Part shown: positions 25,898 to 34,437 of the stretch, piece after piece
Layout: every line of letters begins with the position of its first letter
Position numbering within the stretch: the first letter of the stretch is position 1
NCBI GenBank assembly: GCA_022573225.1
Contig: JACZUI010000026.1
Location: forward strand, 1 to 37,596
DNA length: 37,596 bases
DNA from: Acidobacteriota bacterium
GTDB taxonomy: Bacteria; Actinomycetota; Acidimicrobiia; Spongiisociales; ZC4RG35
Direction of reading: 5' to 3'
Translations under genes and position numbers: made by a program
Notes under the pieces: model-generated
Database searches by the model: none
What the model was told of the DNA's origin: nothing
Seen by the model: only the letters and a program-made list of their open reading frames with translations

Positions 25898-26731
25898 GTG
25901 GTTCGGGCGATCGCCAGGTCTGGTTCTTCAGGAGCCGAGGCTCGGAATGCGAGTGGCTATCGTCCGCCGCAACCGGCCTCGGAGGTCCGCTTGGCAGTTC
26001 TGTCCCATGAGGGGACGCATTCTATTCTCTATGGCAGTTGGCCCCTGCCCATCGGGTCAGGGCATCGAACCGGGTACATCTCCCGCCCTGATGCCGCGGG
26101 GAAATTCCCGGTAGTCCTGGTTCTCCCTTCTATTGACGGTCTCTCCTCGTCAGAGAAGGAAATGTGCCGGCGCCTCGCCCGATCAGGCATCACGGGTATC
26201 GCCCTTGATTTCTATCGTGAAGACCTCGATGAGCCGTTGACGGCGTACGAAAAGCTCACCGATCACCGCGCTCTGACCGACATCGACGAGGTTCACGATT
26301 TTGTCATCTCCGATGACGTCGATTGGGCTGTCAGCGGCGGCATCGGGATTCTTGGCATCGATGTCGGCGGCCGGTTCGGTCTGATACGCGCCGCGACCCG
26401 ACCCTGGGTTCGCTCCCTCGTTGTCGCCTACGCCCCGCTGACCGGTGATGAGGACCGCGCCCACCAAGTTGCCGACTATCTGTCAAACCTCCCGATCCCA
26501 GTTCTCGGGCTGTACGGCAGCAATGACGATCTGGTCACCACCGCAACCGTGGACGAGGCACAACGACGCAACGAACATGGTCAATGGCTGCTCTATGAGG
26601 GTGCAGAACACGACTTCCTCGATACCGATAGCGACCGCTTCGATCAATCGGCGGCGGACGATGCCACTGCCCGCATTCTGGCCTTTTTCCTAGCCACCCT
26701 GCCACCGGCCGAAGAGGAAGACCTGGGCTAA
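25898..26731 (+). CDS. dienelactone hydrolase-family protein, nucleophile Cys replaced by Asp
   Basis: An alpha/beta-hydrolase of the dienelactone hydrolase family, visible from TGYISRPDAAGKFPVVLVLP onward. The nucleophile elbow, normally G-x-C-x-G-G, reads GIDVGG in ILGIDVGGRFGL, so Asp replaces Cys. The acid and base positions look intact (LYGSNDDLVT and GAEHDFLDTDS). The enzyme may be inactive, a non-hydrolase, or use an Asp nucleophile as some dehalogenases and epoxide hydrolases do. The frame is open from GTG 25898; TTG 25991 right after GGAGGT (25981-25986) is a good alternative start that removes 31 unconserved residues. The stop overlaps convergent birA. Confidence 0.82.
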   Translation: MVRAIARSGSSGAEARNASGYRPPQPASEVRLAVLSHEGTHSILYGSWPLPIGSGHRTGYISRPDAAGKFPVVLVLPSIDGLSSSEKEMCRRLARSGITGIALDFYREDLDEPLTAYEKLTDHRALTDIDEVHDFVISDDVDWAVSGGIGILGIDVGGRFGLIRAATRPWVRSLVVAYAPLTGDEDRAHQVADYLSNLPIPVLGLYGSNDDLVTTATVDEAQRRNEHGQWLLYEGAEHDFLDTDSDRFDQSAADDATARILAFFLATLPPAEEEDLG

Positions 26732-27384
26732 ACGCGTATGTGGCTGACCGCGCCGGATCGAATGGCTTGGATATCCCCGTCGGCTTCCACCAGGAGTTCG
26801 CCTGCGACATTGACGTCGACGGCCAAGCCGGAGCCATCCGGCTCCCAACTGATCGACCTGCCGATGGTCACGCATCGGTCACGGTATTCGTCGACTGGCC
26901 ACCCCTCTCCCTCGACCAGCAACATCAGCTCGGCCGCCCAAAGACCGGCGATTTCCGCATGGACCTTGGCACCGGGATCGTCAGAGGAGAGGGCGCCGTA
27001 CCCATCAGGCGCGTCCGGCCACCAGAGGTTGAGACCCATGCCGATGACCACCACGGCGTCGGCCCGCTCGACCAGGATCCCTCCGACCTTTGAGTCGTCG
27101 ATCATCAGGTCGTTGGGCCACTTGAGGCCAAATGCGCTTTTTGTGCGGGCCGCCGCAACCCCCGCCACCAGCGAAAGCGGCCGACTCTCGTCGGGGTCAA
27201 CATGGAAGGCGATTGAGGTCGCCAAGGCTCTTGGCGCCGTGGTCCACTCGGCACCCGACCTTCCACGGCCGGCCGTTTGCCGTTGCGCAACAACGAGTAG
27301 AGGTAGTTCCTCCAGCCTCGACTTTGCAAAATCTTGAGTGGAAGGAACCTCATCGACACGGATCTGCAAATAGGGTGTAGCCAT
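26728..27384 (-). CDS. birA: biotin--[acetyl-CoA carboxylase] ligase
   Basis: BirA makes biotinyl-AMP and attaches biotin to the lysine of carboxyl-carrier domains. This 218-residue protein has the ligase catalytic core: PSTQDFAKSRL, the biotinyl-AMP loop QTAGRGRSGAEW, LKWPNDLMIDDSKVGGILVE and VVVIGMGLNLW. It lacks an N-terminal DNA-binding domain, so it is a class I, non-regulatory ligase. A small C-terminal SH3-like domain follows. It is divergent from, and 43 bases away from, a biotin-dependent carboxylase gene pair whose alpha subunit carries the EAMKMEN target, which fits its role. Confidence 0.94.
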   Translation of the reverse strand: MATPYLQIRVDEVPSTQDFAKSRLEELPLLVVAQRQTAGRGRSGAEWTTAPRALATSIAFHVDPDESRPLSLVAGVAAARTKSAFGLKWPNDLMIDDSKVGGILVERADAVVVIGMGLNLWWPDAPDGYGALSSDDPGAKVHAEIAGLWAAELMLLVEGEGWPVDEYRDRCVTIGRSISWEPDGSGLAVDVNVAGELLVEADGDIQAIRSGAVSHIRV

Positions 27385-27427
27385 CTCGTTCTCCTGCGAG
27401 TCGAAAGTGTGAGGTTACGGAGGAGTC

Positions 27428-28978
27428 GTGGGCACTGAAGCGCGCATTGAGAAACTGAGAGAACTTCGAGACGAGGCCCTCCACTCCGGAAGCCAGCGCG
27501 CGGTCGCGCGCCAACATGAGCAAGGCAAGCTCACCGCGCGGGAGCGCATCGAGGCGTTGGTTGACAAGGAGTCGTTCCAGGAGATCGACCAGTTCGTCCG
27601 ACACCAGGCTTCGGACTTCGGTAGCGGAGACAAGAGACCGTTGGGTGACGCCGTGGTGACCGGGCACGGGACGATCGATGGGAGACCGGTATTGGTATTC
27701 GCCGAGGATTTCACTGTCTTTGGCGGAAGCCTGAGCGTCGTCGTCGCCGACAAGATCTGCAAGATCCTCGACATGGCATTGGACACGGGCACACCAGTCA
27801 TAGGCCTCAAGGATTCCGGTGGGGCGCGCATTCAGGAGGGAATCGCGTCACTCGACGGATACGGGCGCATTTTCGAGCGGAACGTGCGAGCTTCCGGTGT
27901 CATACCCCAGATCTCTGTCGTGATGGGGCCGAGCGCCGGTGGAGCCGTCTACTCCCCCGCCCTAACCGACTTCGTCTTCCAGATCGACAAGACCAGCCAC
28001 ATGTTCATCACAGGCCCCGATGTCATCAAGACGGTCACCGGCGAGGAGGTGACCATGGAGGAGCTTGGAGGTGCCACGACGCATGCCACCAAATCGGGGG
28101 TCACCCACTTTGTGTATCCGACCGGCGCCGATGCTCTCGAGGCTGTGCGCTATCTGATGTCGTTTCTTCCCAGCAACAACACGGAAATGCCTCCGTACTT
28201 CGCCCCCACCGACCGGGCCGATCGCGCCGACGACGTGCTGGACTCGATCATCCCCGATGAGTCGACCCAGCCCTACGACATGGTGGAGGTCATCGAGACG
28301 GTGCTTGACGGAGACGAGTTCTTCGAGGTCCACGAGTTATGGGCCAGGAACATCGTTGTCGGCCTGGGCCGACTCGACGGCCACACGGTTGGCGTCGTGG
28401 GTAATCAGCCAACGACGCTGGCAGGCGCCCTGGACATCAGCGCCTCGGAAAAGGCAGCTAGGTTCGTCCGGTTCTGTGATGCCTTCAACATCCCTCTCAT
28501 CACCTTCGTCGACGTCCCCGGGTTTCTCCCTGGCGTCGACCAGGAGCACAACGGGATTATTCGTCACGGCGCCAAGCTTCTCTACGCGTACTGCGAGGCG
28601 ACTGTTCCGAGGCTCACTGTTATCACCCGGAAGGCATACGGGGGCGCCTATCTGGTCATGAACGCGCGGGGCATCCGCGCCGACATGGTCTTTGCCTGGC
28701 CGTCCGCCGAGATCGCGGTGATGGGGGCCGAAGGTGCCGTCAACATCATCCATCGACGGGAGATCGCCCAGGCCGAGGATGTGGACACCACGCGGGCTGA
28801 GCTCATCGCCGACTACGAGGAGAAGTTCAACAACCCCTATGTGGCAGCCGAGCTCGGGATGGTCGACGAGGTGATCGAACCCAGAGAGACAAGGCACAAG
28901 TTGATCAGAGCCATGGAAATGCTGAGGACCAAGCGGGAGAAGCTCCCGCCGAAGAAGCATGGGAACGGCCCTCAATGA
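27428..28978 (+). CDS. pccB: acyl-CoA carboxylase carboxyltransferase (beta) subunit, PccB-like
   Basis: The beta subunit transfers CO2 from carboxybiotin to propionyl-CoA or acetyl-CoA. It has both crotonase-like halves: GPSAGGAVYSPALTDFVF (first oxyanion loop), PGFLPGVDQEHNGIIRHGAK, and TRKAYGGAYLVMNARGIRAD then WPSAEIAVMGAEGAVNII in the second. The length of 516 residues is normal. GTG 27428 is preceded by GGAGG at 27419-27423. Streptomyces PccB has Asp and AccB Ile at the residue after GGAY that sets acyl-CoA choice; here it is Leu, so acetyl-, propionyl- or mixed specificity is open. The gene is followed by the alpha subunit on the same strand. Confidence 0.94.
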   Translation: MGTEARIEKLRELRDEALHSGSQRAVARQHEQGKLTARERIEALVDKESFQEIDQFVRHQASDFGSGDKRPLGDAVVTGHGTIDGRPVLVFAEDFTVFGGSLSVVVADKICKILDMALDTGTPVIGLKDSGGARIQEGIASLDGYGRIFERNVRASGVIPQISVVMGPSAGGAVYSPALTDFVFQIDKTSHMFITGPDVIKTVTGEEVTMEELGGATTHATKSGVTHFVYPTGADALEAVRYLMSFLPSNNTEMPPYFAPTDRADRADDVLDSIIPDESTQPYDMVEVIETVLDGDEFFEVHELWARNIVVGLGRLDGHTVGVVGNQPTTLAGALDISASEKAARFVRFCDAFNIPLITFVDVPGFLPGVDQEHNGIIRHGAKLLYAYCEATVPRLTVITRKAYGGAYLVMNARGIRADMVFAWPSAEIAVMGAEGAVNIIHRREIAQAEDVDTTRAELIADYEEKFNNPYVAAELGMVDEVIEPRETRHKLIRAMEMLRTKREKLPPKKHGNGPQ

Positions 28979-29012
28979 TGCGCCTCGAGGGGCTTTTCGT
29001 CGGAAATCACCA

Positions 29013-30743
29013 ATGAAGAGCCTTTTGGTGGCCAACCGCGGCGAGATCGCCGTGCGGGTGATCCGGACAGCCCGCGAAATGGGGATTCGGACAGTCGCCA
29101 TCTATTCTGAGCTCGACCGTGATGCTCTTCACGTGGATCTGGCCGACGAAGCATGGAATGCCGGCCCTGCGCCCGCGGCCGATAGCTACCTCAACCAGGA
29201 AGGAATCCTCCAGATCGCCCACGAGTCGGGTGCGGAGGCGATCCATCCCGGCTACGGATTCCTTTCGGAGAACGCTGGGTTCGCTCAAGCGGTGATTGAT
29301 GCCGGGCTGATCTGGGTCGGCCCCCCGCCGGCGGCAATCGAGGGCATGGGCGACAAGATCACCTCGCGGAGGAACGCCGAAGCGTATGGGGTTCCTACGG
29401 TCCCGGGCACCACCGACCCCGTCACGAGTGTCGACGAGGTCAGGACGCTGGCGGAAGAGTTCGGATTCCCGGTGGCGATCAAGGCGGCCCATGGCGGAGG
29501 CGGCAAAGGGCTGCGCGTGGTCCAGTCCGCTGACGAGATCGAGGACGGGTTCGAAGGGGCGAAGCGCGAGGCCGACGCCTACTTCGGCAACCCGGAGGTG
29601 TACGTCGAGAAGTACCTGGAGAAGGCCAGGCATGTCGAAGCACAGATCCTTTTTGACAGCCACGGAAATAGCATCTTCCTAGGCGACCGAGACTGCTCGG
29701 TGCAGCGTCGACATCAGAAGTTGATCGAGGAGTCGCCCGCTCCCGGTCTGACCGTCAAACAACGGCGTGCCCTCAGCAAGGCTGCGTTGGCCGCGGCCAA
29801 ATCATGCTCCTACGTCAACGCCGGCACGGTTGAGTTCCTCCTGGACCAGGACGGCGATTTGTACTTCCTGGAGATGAACACTCGTCTTCAGGTGGAGCAC
29901 ACGGTGACCGAGATGGTCACCGGGATCGATCTGGTCGAGTGGCAGCTTCGAATCGCCGCGGGAGAGGAGCTGGGCATCACCGACGTCGAGCCACGAGGGC
30001 ACGCAATCGAGTTCCGGATCAACGCGGAGGATCCTTTCGCCGGATTCCTGCCCACCCCCGGTCAAGTGGTCGAATGGCAGGAACCGGCCGGGCCAGGGGT
30101 GCGGGTCGACTCCTGGATCCGACCGGGGACGACGGTATCCCAGTACTACGACAACCTGATGGCCAAGCTGGTGGTCTGGGGTCCCGACCGCAATTCGGCC
30201 ATCAACCGCGGCCGGCGTGCCTTGCAAGAATTCAAGATCCAGGGCGTCTCCTCGACGATCCCGGCTCATCTTGCCGTGTTGGACCATCCCGACTTCATCG
30301 AAGGCACCCACCACACGAGGTGGATGGAGGAGGAGATCGTCCTCACCGGAGGAGACCCTGAAGCCCCGCCTTCCCTGCCCGAGGACGAGGAACTGTCACG
30401 TCGGGACATCAAGGTGGAAGTCGGTGGGCGCCGGTTCTCGGTTTCCTACTGGGCGCCCGAACCGGCCGCCGGCGGTCAGATTCGTCGCCGGCCTCCGAAG
30501 CTGGCCTCATCCGGAGCCCTGGGCGCATCGGATGGCGTGATTGCATCACCAATGCAGGGGACGATCGTGAAGGTCTCGGTCGCCGCGGGCGACACGGTGA
30601 AAACCGGCGACCCGATATGTGTCCTCGAGGCCATGAAGATGGAGAACGAAGTGAAATCACCCTCGGATGGTGAGGTGATCGACCTCCGCGTCCAACCCGG
30701 CGACACCGTCACACCGGGTCAGGTCATCGCGATCGTCAAATAG
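29013..30743 (+). CDS. accA: acyl-CoA carboxylase alpha subunit (biotin carboxylase plus BCCP)
   Basis: The alpha subunit carboxylates its own biotin with bicarbonate and ATP. The biotin carboxylase domain (about residues 1-450) starts MKSLLVANRGEIAVRVIRTA. It contains the glycine-rich ATP loop AAHGGGGKGLRVV and the active-site stretches FLEMNTRLQVEHTVTEMVTG and AIEFRINAEDPFAGFLP. A biotinyl domain ends the protein with EAMKMENEVKSP (biotin on the Lys). The length is 576 residues. ATG 29013 is chosen because the conserved N-terminus begins there; the upstream in-frame ATG 28959 lies inside the beta gene. The symbol is the actinobacterial usage. Confidence 0.94.
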   Translation: MKSLLVANRGEIAVRVIRTAREMGIRTVAIYSELDRDALHVDLADEAWNAGPAPAADSYLNQEGILQIAHESGAEAIHPGYGFLSENAGFAQAVIDAGLIWVGPPPAAIEGMGDKITSRRNAEAYGVPTVPGTTDPVTSVDEVRTLAEEFGFPVAIKAAHGGGGKGLRVVQSADEIEDGFEGAKREADAYFGNPEVYVEKYLEKARHVEAQILFDSHGNSIFLGDRDCSVQRRHQKLIEESPAPGLTVKQRRALSKAALAAAKSCSYVNAGTVEFLLDQDGDLYFLEMNTRLQVEHTVTEMVTGIDLVEWQLRIAAGEELGITDVEPRGHAIEFRINAEDPFAGFLPTPGQVVEWQEPAGPGVRVDSWIRPGTTVSQYYDNLMAKLVVWGPDRNSAINRGRRALQEFKIQGVSSTIPAHLAVLDHPDFIEGTHHTRWMEEEIVLTGGDPEAPPSLPEDEELSRRDIKVEVGGRRFSVSYWAPEPAAGGQIRRRPPKLASSGALGASDGVIASPMQGTIVKVSVAAGDTVKTGDPICVLEAMKMENEVKSPSDGEVIDLRVQPGDTVTPGQVIAIVK

Positions 30744-31207
30744 GCGCAAAAGCGACACGTTTCCTCCCCCTTGGGCGGAGCTGTTTGGACCCGGGGTTAT
30801 CCCTTACAGGTGTATCGGCACATGATTTACAGATGGCTTGTCGATTCGTGGAGATGGACAAGTGCCTTGGGTGGTGTCTTCGGTGAGGGATCAGCGACGC
30901 GAGAGCGTGGGTTTGGCCTCTGATGGCGGCGGGTCGCTCCGTGAGCTGTGTTGTCGTTTCGGGGTGTCGTCGACGGGTTACAAGTGGAAGAACTCCCACC
31001 ATTAGAGGTGTAGGAGGACACAGCAGACCAGTCCGAGCTTGTTGCTAACGATCTATTGTCAGGGATTTGGCGGCCGCTCAGTGTGCATCGCCGGACCTTG
31101 GCTCCTTCGTCGAACCGCCACAGAGCCTTCCGAGAGGTTGGGAGTCATCTCACTTGCACTTGATGAGCTGTCACGGAGAGGCATTACGCTCACGCAGGAT
31201 CGCCCCT
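30744..31207. other. gene-poor segment with transposase remnant
   Basis: The 464 bases between the carboxylase alpha gene and the methyltransferase hold one recognisable fragment, an IS481-like transposase N-terminus (30862-31005). A weak inverted repeat (30762-30779, CTCC...GGAG) lies just past the carboxylase stop. No tRNA or other gene is visible, and no terminal inverted repeat could be paired with certainty. Confidence 0.6.
30862..31005 (+). pseudogene. IS481-family transposase N-terminal remnant
   Basis: A 47-codon frame (GTG 30862 to TAG 31003-31005) reads PWVVSSVRDQRRESVGLAS, then SLRELCCRFGVSSTGYKW. This is the N-terminal helix-turn-helix of IS481-family transposases, whose usual pattern is PW...EQRxEFVxLA...SELCRRFGISRxTGYKW. 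One or two residues of the recognition helix are missing and the frame stops just after KW; no catalytic DDE domain follows. It is a dead end fragment of an insertion sequence. Confidence 0.65.
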
Positions 31208-31957
31208 ATGGCAACGAAAGCTCCTCATCACCGAATTCCACCTCTGAGCCTGAGTGCGTCGTTGAGGCTTCCGCTGATCAATAAGTACCTTGCCATGGCG
31301 GACCCAATTTCAGTAGTTGAGGTTGGCTGCGGTCAGGGGGCGATGGCTTATCGGCTCGCTTCGCGCTTCGACTATCAAGGCTACGAACCGGATGAATCCT
31401 CATTCAAAGTAGCAGCGGATCGGGTCTCTGACCTCGGCCTAGGCAAGGTCCATAACACGCCGATCCCAACGACGCCGCCTCGTCGATACAGCGCTCTGCT
31501 CGCCTTCGAGGTCCTCGAGCATATCGAAGATGATTTGGACGCCCTTCGAGGATGGACTCGCTGGGTTGAGAAGGGCGGGGCCGTTGTGATCAGCGTTCCG
31601 GCGCACCCACATCGTTTTGGGGCAGGGGATCGAGCGGTTGGCCACTATCGACGCTATTCCCGGCGGGGATTGATCGACGTGATGTCCGCGGCAGGGATTG
31701 ATGTCAGAGTCGTTGGATCGTGGGGAATGCCCTTTGGATATGTTCTTGAAGCCGCTCGCAATACGCTGTTTCACCGAGGTATGTCCGACGGTTCGACCCC
31801 TGAGCGGACAGCTCGAAGCGGTCGGCTGTTTCAACCCTGGGCACAATTGGGCCGCGTTCCAGAGTGGACGATGAAGCCCTTTTCATACTTCCAGATCCCG
31901 TTCATTGCGACTGACCTTGGTATCGGTTATGTCGCCTTGGGGCGGGTTCCTGGGTGA
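31208..31957 (+). CDS. class I SAM-dependent methyltransferase
   Basis: A 249-residue methyltransferase of the Methyltransf_11/23 type. The SAM-binding motif I is VVEVGCGQGAMAYRLA, acidic motif II YEPDESSFKVA, and post-II LLAFEVLEHIEDDLDALRGW. The DxxxHxxxxxGG-like stretch continues with EKGGAVVISVPAHPHRFGAG and GHYRRYSRRGL. Members with this VPAHP...DxxxGHYRRY pattern are found in glycan gene clusters. ATG 31208 is chosen because the N-terminal 47 codons of the longer frame (from 31067) are unconserved. The stop overlaps the next small gene (GTGA). Codon use is less GC-biased than in the carboxylase genes. Confidence 0.85.
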   Translation: MATKAPHHRIPPLSLSASLRLPLINKYLAMADPISVVEVGCGQGAMAYRLASRFDYQGYEPDESSFKVAADRVSDLGLGKVHNTPIPTTPPRRYSALLAFEVLEHIEDDLDALRGWTRWVEKGGAVVISVPAHPHRFGAGDRAVGHYRRYSRRGLIDVMSAAGIDVRVVGSWGMPFGYVLEAARNTLFHRGMSDGSTPERTARSGRLFQPWAQLGRVPEWTMKPFSYFQIPFIATDLGIGYVALGRVPG

Positions 31958-32106
31958 CCTTCGGCAAACGGCTCAATGCTCGGATTCTCTACGGCATAGC
32001 TGCCTGGGCCGTCTACCGATTAGTTGCTCTGTTGGGTTGGCTTTCAGGACCGGGTCGGATACCGAGGCTCTCGGAGACGTGGAGATCTGAGGCCCCTCCG
32101 GGATGA
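31954..32106 (+). CDS. 50-residue putative small membrane protein
   Basis: A short gene between the methyltransferase and the flippase-like gene. Its GTG overlaps the methyltransferase stop (GTGA, 31954-31957) and its TGA overlaps the next ATG (ATGA, 32103-32106). The peptide begins with basic residues (TFGKRLNARILYG), has one hydrophobic helix (IAAWAVYRLVALLGWLSG) and a polar tail. The double overlap is good evidence for a translated gene. No family recognised. Confidence 0.6.
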   Translation: MTFGKRLNARILYGIAAWAVYRLVALLGWLSGPGRIPRLSETWRSEAPPG

Positions 32107-32999
32107 AACGCTATCTGCGCAAGCGATGGCGTCTCATCCTGGGTGTCGTTCTGTGGGTGGCGCTGATCGTCGCGATTCTCATCACCTGGGAGGGCGTGAG
32201 GGACGACCTGATTCAGGCCGGTCTTCTCTTTCCCGTAACCGTGGTCCTAGTTGTTCTTGCTCTCATCAGCGGAGCAATGGGATGGGCCCTCCTTCAGCCT
32301 GGTCGTGCGAGACGGCGAGCTCTTGTCGGATTCCTGGCAGCTCAACCAGCCAAATACCTCCCGGCCGGGGGTGCGTTCCAGGCGTTGGGTCAGGTCGGTC
32401 TCTCATCGTCAGACGAAGCCGACAGGTCAACGGTCGGTTGGTCCTTCTTGGTTCACATCGGGGTGGAAGTCGTGGCTGGATCGCTGCTGTCGTTGCTTCT
32501 GCTGGCAGGACCGGACATCGAGACGTGGCTCAACGCACTCCTCATACTTCTTGCCGTAACAGGGGTAGTCATTCTTCGGCCCGCCGTGATTGCCCCCGTC
32601 ACTCGCATGCTCACAAGGCTCATCCCTCGTCTCCCACCCGTAGAGAAGCTCCCTAACACGGTGACGCTATGGCTTTCCTGTGGGTGGACGATGGGCGCTT
32701 TGGCTCTTTCCGGGAGCGCGTTTGTGGCCCTTCTCGGGCAATGGAACGACCCCATCGAAGGGCTGGCGACTCTTGGAGCATTCGCCCTCGCGTGGCTGGT
32801 CGGGTTCGTCATCTTCCCGCTCCCTTCGGGGTTGGGCGCACGGGAGGTTGCTCTGATCGCTCTGCTACCTCACCTGCCGCCCGGGCAGGTGTTGGGTGCA
32901 TCGATCATTCATCGATTCGCATCGATCGTGGCCGAGATGATTGTCCTGTCGATCGTCTCGCGTCGGGCCTTTATCCAGAAGCAGAAAAGTGACCAGTGA
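32103..32999 (+). CDS. lysylphosphatidylglycerol synthase TM-region (UPF0104/flippase-like) membrane protein
   Basis: A 298-residue polytopic membrane protein with a basic N-terminus (MKRYLRKRWRLILGVVLWVA) and about eight hydrophobic segments. Landmarks are FLAAQPAKYLPAGGAFQALG (matching the family's YIPGK-like motif) and the later GFVIFPLPSGLGAREVALIA. This matches the membrane part of MprF and the UPF0104/DUF2029-like flippase-like proteins often found in glycan clusters. It has no lysyltransferase domain. A role in moving or modifying a lipid-linked precursor is inferred. ATG 32103 overlaps the upstream small gene stop. Confidence 0.85.
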   Translation: MKRYLRKRWRLILGVVLWVALIVAILITWEGVRDDLIQAGLLFPVTVVLVVLALISGAMGWALLQPGRARRRALVGFLAAQPAKYLPAGGAFQALGQVGLSSSDEADRSTVGWSFLVHIGVEVVAGSLLSLLLLAGPDIETWLNALLILLAVTGVVILRPAVIAPVTRMLTRLIPRLPPVEKLPNTVTLWLSCGWTMGALALSGSAFVALLGQWNDPIEGLATLGAFALAWLVGFVIFPLPSGLGAREVALIALLPHLPPGQVLGASIIHRFASIVAEMIVLSIVSRRAFIQKQKSDQ

Positions 33000-33423
33000 T
33001 GGCTCCAGATGTTCGTCGTCTGGTCCCCAGTGCAGGGCGTCGCCTTCCGTTCTCGGCTTCCTGGTCGGTCAGGTCTTCTCAATCAATAGGTAATTTCGGC
33101 CGCACTGTGAGGGAAGGCCGCTCAATTCTGACGGATCGCTGAGACATATGCCCAAGGCCGTCTCCAATTCCATTCCGCTGGCGATAGCGACCGACCTAGG
33201 AATCCGTTGCGAGGTGCTGGTGTTGCCAGTGAGCTTCTTGACTTCCACCCCAACGAGATAGGGTTCGGGATCTCCCCGCTTACCTCTGTGAGGTTCTGGG
33301 AGACCCTGGAAAAGCCAACTAGGGGAGTCGCACTAACAGCTCAATGCAGCGGCCCTGAAGGCTTAGACATGTCATGGGCCATAATGCTGAGACTTTGGCC
33401 AGATTCAACGACGGAGGATTCAA
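33000..33423. other. region without a recognised gene; possible decayed coding sequence
   Basis: Several short frames are present: 32999-33142 (47 codons, ATG overlapping the flippase stop), 33148-33261, and 33207 onward. The second reads NSIPLAIATDLGIR, resembling the methyltransferase C-terminus (IPFIATDLGIG). None has a recognisable domain, so the stretch looks like decayed genes. The 3' end carries the epimerase ribosome binding site. Confidence 0.45.
33413..33417 (+). promoter_or_regulatory. ribosome binding site of the epimerase gene
   Basis: GGAGG at 33413-33417, six bases before GTG 33424, fixes the non-ATG start of the epimerase. Confidence 0.75.
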
Positions 33424-34437
33424 GTGCCCACAGTGTTGGTGACGGGTGCGGGAGGGTTCATAGGCTCACACGTGGCTCGCGCTCTGATTGAGCACGGTCA
33501 TCACGTAGTAGCGGTCGATGACCTTTCGGGTGGGTTCGTAGACAACGTTCCGTCAGAGGCAACATTTGTGCAGGGTTCGGTGGTCGACAACACCCTTGTC
33601 GAAGACCTGTTTGCCAAGCATCGATTTCGACGCGTGTTCCACCTCGCCGCATATGCCGCCGAAGGGCTCTCGCACTACATAAGGAGGTTCAATTACACGA
33701 ACAACGTCATCGGCAGCATCAACCTCATCAACGCGTCGGTCAAGGCCGAAGTCGAACGCTTTGTGTTCACAAGTTCGATCGCCGTTTACGGTGCAAATCA
33801 GCTACCGATGACCGAGGAGTTAGTTCCGCGCCCGGAGGATCCGTATGGAATTGCCAAGTACGCAGTTGAGCTCGATCTGGCGGCTGCCAAACGGCAGTTC
33901 GGACTGGATTACACCGTGTTTCGGCCCCACAACGTGTACGGCGAGCATCAGAACATCGGCGACAAGTATCGAAATGTCGTCGGAATCTTCATGAACCAGA
34001 TAATGCAGGGCCTGCCTCTGACCATCTTTGGAGACGGGACACAGACCCGCGCCTTTTCCTACATCGATGACGTCGCACCTGCGATAGCCGCCTCGCCGGA
34101 CATTCGGGCAACCAGTGGTGAGGTCTACAACATCGGCGCAGATCGCCCACACTCGGTGTTGAGTCTTGCCCACGTCGTCTGCCACGCTTTTGGAGTTGAG
34201 CCCAAAATCACCTTCTTGCCGGAACGCAACGAGGTCCTGCACGCCTACGCCTCCCACGACAAGGCTCATCAGGCATTTGGCCTCGGTGATGGGATCCCTC
34301 TCGAAGTGGGTATAGGGAGGATGGCGGAATGGGCGAAAGATGTAGGGCCTCGCTCAACGGCTGAGTTCGAAAACGTCGAGGTCTGGAAGAACTTCCCCGC
34401 CGGTTGGGAATCGGCGGTAAGCGAGCCAGGCCAGTGA
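33424..34437 (+). CDS. NAD-dependent epimerase/dehydratase (UDP-glucose 4-epimerase-like)
   Basis: An extended short-chain dehydrogenase of 337 residues acting on nucleotide sugars. It has the NAD loop TGAGGFIGSH, FHLAAYAAEG, the catalytic Ser/Thr of VFTSSIAVYG and the Y-x3-K pair in DPYGIAKYAVE. The later segments FRPHNVYGEHQNIGDKYRN and FGDGTQTRAFSYIDDVA are typical of UDP-sugar 4-epimerases. The product could be UDP-galactose, UDP-galacturonate or a related sugar. GTG 33424 starts after a good ribosome binding site. The gene is followed by the glycosyltransferase with a 4-base overlap (GTGA). Confidence 0.9.
   Translation: MPTVLVTGAGGFIGSHVARALIEHGHHVVAVDDLSGGFVDNVPSEATFVQGSVVDNTLVEDLFAKHRFRRVFHLAAYAAEGLSHYIRRFNYTNNVIGSINLINASVKAEVERFVFTSSIAVYGANQLPMTEELVPRPEDPYGIAKYAVELDLAAAKRQFGLDYTVFRPHNVYGEHQNIGDKYRNVVGIFMNQIMQGLPLTIFGDGTQTRAFSYIDDVAPAIAASPDIRATSGEVYNIGADRPHSVLSLAHVVCHAFGVEPKITFLPERNEVLHAYASHDKAHQAFGLGDGIPLEVGIGRMAEWAKDVGPRSTAEFENVEVWKNFPAGWESAVSEPGQ

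Noticed and set aside
31780-31806. GGTTCGACCCC, resembling a tRNA T-loop
   Set aside because: It lies within the methyltransferase coding frame and no acceptor stem, anticodon arm or D arm can be folded around it.
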